The translations under genes and the position numbers were made by a program. Shown here in pieces: positions 5,569 through 7,390 of a DNA stretch of 7,390 bases (its first letter is position 1; each line of letters starts with the position of its first letter). The DNA comes from Eubacterium sp. Lineage in GTDB: Bacteria; Bacillota; Clostridia; Oscillospirales; Acutalibacteraceae. The DNA is taken from assembly GCA_024696725.1 (NCBI GenBank), contig JAILGO010000115.1, forward strand, positions 1 to 7,390. The letters run 5' to 3'. The notes under the pieces are model-generated. The model saw nothing but the letters and a program-made list of their open reading frames with translations, was not told the origin of the DNA and ran no database searches.

Positions 5569-6546
5569 TTATTTGCCGAGGTAAAGTCTTGTTGAATCGG
5601 TATTGGTATTATCTATATACCAGCTTCTTCCGATTTTTACAACGTAAACGTCCTGGATTGCTACGAGCTTTCCGTCGTCGAGCTTAACCTCAAGGCTTAC
5701 CTTCGCTGCGCCGGTAATTCTTTCGGAGCAGTCGAGCTTTGCGTAAGCGTCGACCATATCGGACTTAGGCTTATCCTTTTCTCCGTCCTCAAGCTTAAAC
5801 ACCTCAGCCTTAGCCTCGCCGCTTGACGCAACGGGCGCAATTCTCTCTTTAAACTCAGCGATATAGGCTTTAAGCTCGTCTCCGCTGAGCTCCTCGCACG
5901 AGGTAACGCTTGTAGTGAAGTGATAATCCTTACCGTAAAGCTCCTGATACTGTCCGTCAAAGGCTTCTCTTATAACCGTCTTTCCGTCGGCAGCAAGTAA
6001 ATCCTCGGCACCCGTAAGCTTTTCACCGTAGGTTACGACGTTAGCCTCAAGCGCGCCGAACATAAATTCATAATCGAGATAATCGTCGCCGTAGACCTCG
6101 TGTCTTACCTCCTTGAGCTTGCTGAAATAGCTCATAAAGAAGGTTTCGTAATCGTCCCAGCCGACCTCTTTAACAAGCTCGACGTAGTAATCGTACATTT
6201 TTGAGTAAACGGCGTCGATTGCCTTTTGCTCTTCCTCGGTACCCGTTCCTACGAAGTCGGCCTGCTTAACGTCCTCGCCGTCGTTCTTAAAGCAGACCAT
6301 ATATCCTCTTCGGATAAAGTCGCCGTACTTAAGCTTCTTGTTTTCGGAAAGCAGAGTGTTTTTATACGCGTTATAGCCGTCGCCGTTCTGTACGATACCG
6401 TCGACGTAAGCGACTGCAACCTTTTCGGGCTTAAAGGCGGTATATCTTGTAGTATAGGCATAAACCGTAAGTCCTGCGAGAACCACAGCGATTACGATAC
6501 CCGACACTACCGCGTAAAGACCGAGTTTAAATTCTTTTTTTGCCAT
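5569..6546 (-). CDS. Membrane-anchored protein of unknown function
   Basis: A 325-residue protein I do not recognise. It has one N-terminal membrane segment (about 9-31) after a basic start MAKKEFK, with no cleavage motif of the AxA type and no lipobox, so it is probably a type II anchored protein with some 290 residues outside. The exposed part is acidic and Tyr/Asp/Glu-rich in the middle (103-165), has a hydrophilic linker (242-263), and ends in a beta-rich segment, VSLEVKLDDGKLVAIQDVYVVKIGRSWYID (283-312). That ending resembles the last strands of NTF2-like or DUF4878-type extracytoplasmic domains; this is a resemblance by eye only. The start has AAGGAGGGG 5-6 nt upstream. The upstream transporter's stop codon TAA is the first part of that ribosome binding site (12-bp gap), so translation is probably coupled. 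This suggests a partner or accessory role for the transporter, which is inference. Confidence 0.7.
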   Translation of the reverse strand: MAKKEFKLGLYAVVSGIVIAVVLAGLTVYAYTTRYTAFKPEKVAVAYVDGIVQNGDGYNAYKNTLLSENKKLKYGDFIRRGYMVCFKNDGEDVKQADFVGTGTEEEQKAIDAVYSKMYDYYVELVKEVGWDDYETFFMSYFSKLKEVRHEVYGDDYLDYEFMFGALEANVVTYGEKLTGAEDLLAADGKTVIREAFDGQYQELYGKDYHFTTSVTSCEELSGDELKAYIAEFKERIAPVASSGEAKAEVFKLEDGEKDKPKSDMVDAYAKLDCSERITGAAKVSLEVKLDDGKLVAIQDVYVVKIGRSWYIDNTNTDSTRLYLGK

Positions 6547-6550
6547 TTCT

Positions 6551-6561
6551 GCCCCTCCTTA
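6551..6561 (-). promoter_or_regulatory. Stop codon/ribosome binding site overlap (translational coupling)
   Basis: On the minus strand the sequence reads TAAGGAGGGGC: the TAA of the GPH transporter runs directly into the GGAGG ribosome binding site of the anchored-protein gene. A ribosome finishing the transporter sits on the next gene's initiation site, so the two proteins are likely made in linked amounts. Confidence 0.8.
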
Positions 6562-7390
6562 CTCTGCGGCTGCTTCGGGAGCAGCGTCTGTTTCTGTTTC
6601 AGCTTCAGCCTCTGCGGCTCTCTTTTCCGCAAGAGCCTGAGTAATTCTGTCCTTCTTCTCGCCTACCATATCATAGAAGAGAATCGGTACGAACTGAAGA
6701 ATTACGAATACCGCAGGGATAATCGTATAAATCGCAAGGAACTTGTTAAGGGTTGCGTCCGTCTGGTTAGCGTAGGCTATATTCTGGCTCGTAGAGAACT
6801 GATAGCCCGACCAGGTATAAACGAGGAACGGAGAGAGAACCTTAGTGAACGCGGAAGCAATCTTTGAAATAAGACCGAAGCCCGCGTAAGCGAGTCCCTC
6901 CTGACGCTTGCCCGTTTTATATTCCATTTCATCAACGCAGTCCGCAATCATAATGTTCGGAGTAACATTCGTGTTACCGTGCTGAATGCCGCAAAGGAAA
7001 TTGATTCCAAGGAATATTGCAATTAAAAGAATAGATTTTGAAATGCTGTTGAAACCGCCTACAAGTCTTGTATATACATAAAGAATTGTTAACGTTCCGG
7101 CTCCTATACAACAGAAAATTATGTAAGTTTTCTTGGTTGACCACTTTTTAAGTGCAAGGTTTACAAGTAGCGTACCTACCGCCGTACCGATACCCATAGG
7201 AAGCATCATCCAAAGCTTCATACTCTTTGAACCAAGAAGATAAATCGCCATATAAAGCGATACCGTACCGTACACTCCGCGGCCGAAGCCCGTGAGCTTA
7301 GTAAGCGAAACCATAAGTAAATTCTTGTTCGTAAAAACAAGCTTTATACTTTCAACGAGCGAAACCTTTTCGGTCGTATAGGGAACGCGC
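6559..7390 (-). CDS. GPH-family MFS transporter, C-terminal part (truncated by window edge)
   Basis: The reading frame is open to the right edge and shows 276 residues, roughly the C-terminal 55-60% of a GPH symporter. The internal ATG at 7314 is not the start: 25 sense codons precede it without a stop, including VSLVESIKLVFTNKNLL, which matches the central loop and start of the C-half in this family. The family signature MIADCVDEMEYKTGKRQEG is present and aligns with MTADCVDYYEYETGKRMEG of the other GPH transporter in this window. The ends also align (YDMVGEKKDRITQALAEKR against YDIVGEKKAKISEALGEKR), so the two are paralogues. It has an extra C-terminal tail of about 18 residues rich in Ala and Glu, predicted cytoplasmic. 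It is co-transcribed with the anchored-protein gene. Substrate unknown; sugars or other organic solutes with H+ or Na+ are usual for the family. Confidence 0.88.
   Translation of the reverse strand, partial: RVPYTTEKVSLVESIKLVFTNKNLLMVSLTKLTGFGRGVYGTVSLYMAIYLLGSKSMKLWMMLPMGIGTAVGTLLVNLALKKWSTKKTYIIFCCIGAGTLTILYVYTRLVGGFNSISKSILLIAIFLGINFLCGIQHGNTNVTPNIMIADCVDEMEYKTGKRQEGLAYAGFGLISKIASAFTKVLSPFLVYTWSGYQFSTSQNIAYANQTDATLNKFLAIYTIIPAVFVILQFVPILFYDMVGEKKDRITQALAEKRAAEAEAETETDAAPEAAAE

Noticed and set aside
6226..6867. Plus-strand 213-codon open frame
   Set aside because: It lies opposite the anchored-protein gene and the second transporter, both well supported. Its Cys/Ser/Phe-rich product is typical of an antisense shadow.

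Overview
The window looks like a chromosomal segment from a low-to-mid GC Gram-positive anaerobe of the class Clostridia, most likely a gut Oscillospirales/Ruminococcaceae-type organism. This rests on strong AGGAGG-type ribosome binding sites, sigma-A promoters with extended -10 boxes, U-tracted hairpin terminators, a GPH transporter/TetR/SDR gene repertoire, and a dispersed-repeat type ending in CCTTCCCC-TCAA-GGGGAAGG. No species can be assigned from the sequence alone.

Layout, left to right. (1) Positions 1-140: the 5' end of a minus-strand DUF559-type endonuclease-fold gene that runs off the left edge. It is preceded by a compound hairpin repeat (146-223) whose outer end supplies the gene's ribosome binding site. 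(2) Positions 276-2620: a minus-strand two-gene operon, a short-chain dehydrogenase (SDR) followed 20 bp later by a GPH-family (MelB-like) transporter. (3) Positions 2621-2819: a divergent AT-rich control region with promoters in both directions and two perfect palindromes. (4) Positions 2820-3350: a TetR-family regulator on the plus strand, closed by a hairpin terminator. (5) Positions 3444-4934: a plus-strand secreted LCAT-like alpha/beta hydrolase with its own strong promoter and an 18-bp-stem bidirectional terminator. (6) Positions 5003-5482: a minus-strand, AT-rich, divergent GNAT acetyltransferase. (7) Positions 5569-7390: a minus-strand pair, a second GPH-family transporter (N-terminal part beyond the right edge) whose stop codon lies in the ribosome binding site of a membrane-anchored protein of unknown function.

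How the genes fit together. The clearest unit is TetR <-> SDR-transporter. The divergent arrangement and the palindrome over the SDR promoter suggest that TetR represses uptake and redox conversion of a small molecule, probably that molecule or a product being the inducer. The secreted hydrolase next door could release such a substrate from an ester, but it has its own promoter and is insulated by terminators, so that link is only a guess. The second transporter and the anchored protein form an independent, tightly coupled pair. I see no RNA genes, CRISPR arrays, prophage genes or insertion sequences, and no gene-free stretch longer than 200 bases. Nothing here clearly amounts to a wholly new system. 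The best candidates for follow-up are the anchored protein coupled to a transporter, the SDR-transporter-TetR module, and the repeat/DUF559 pairing.
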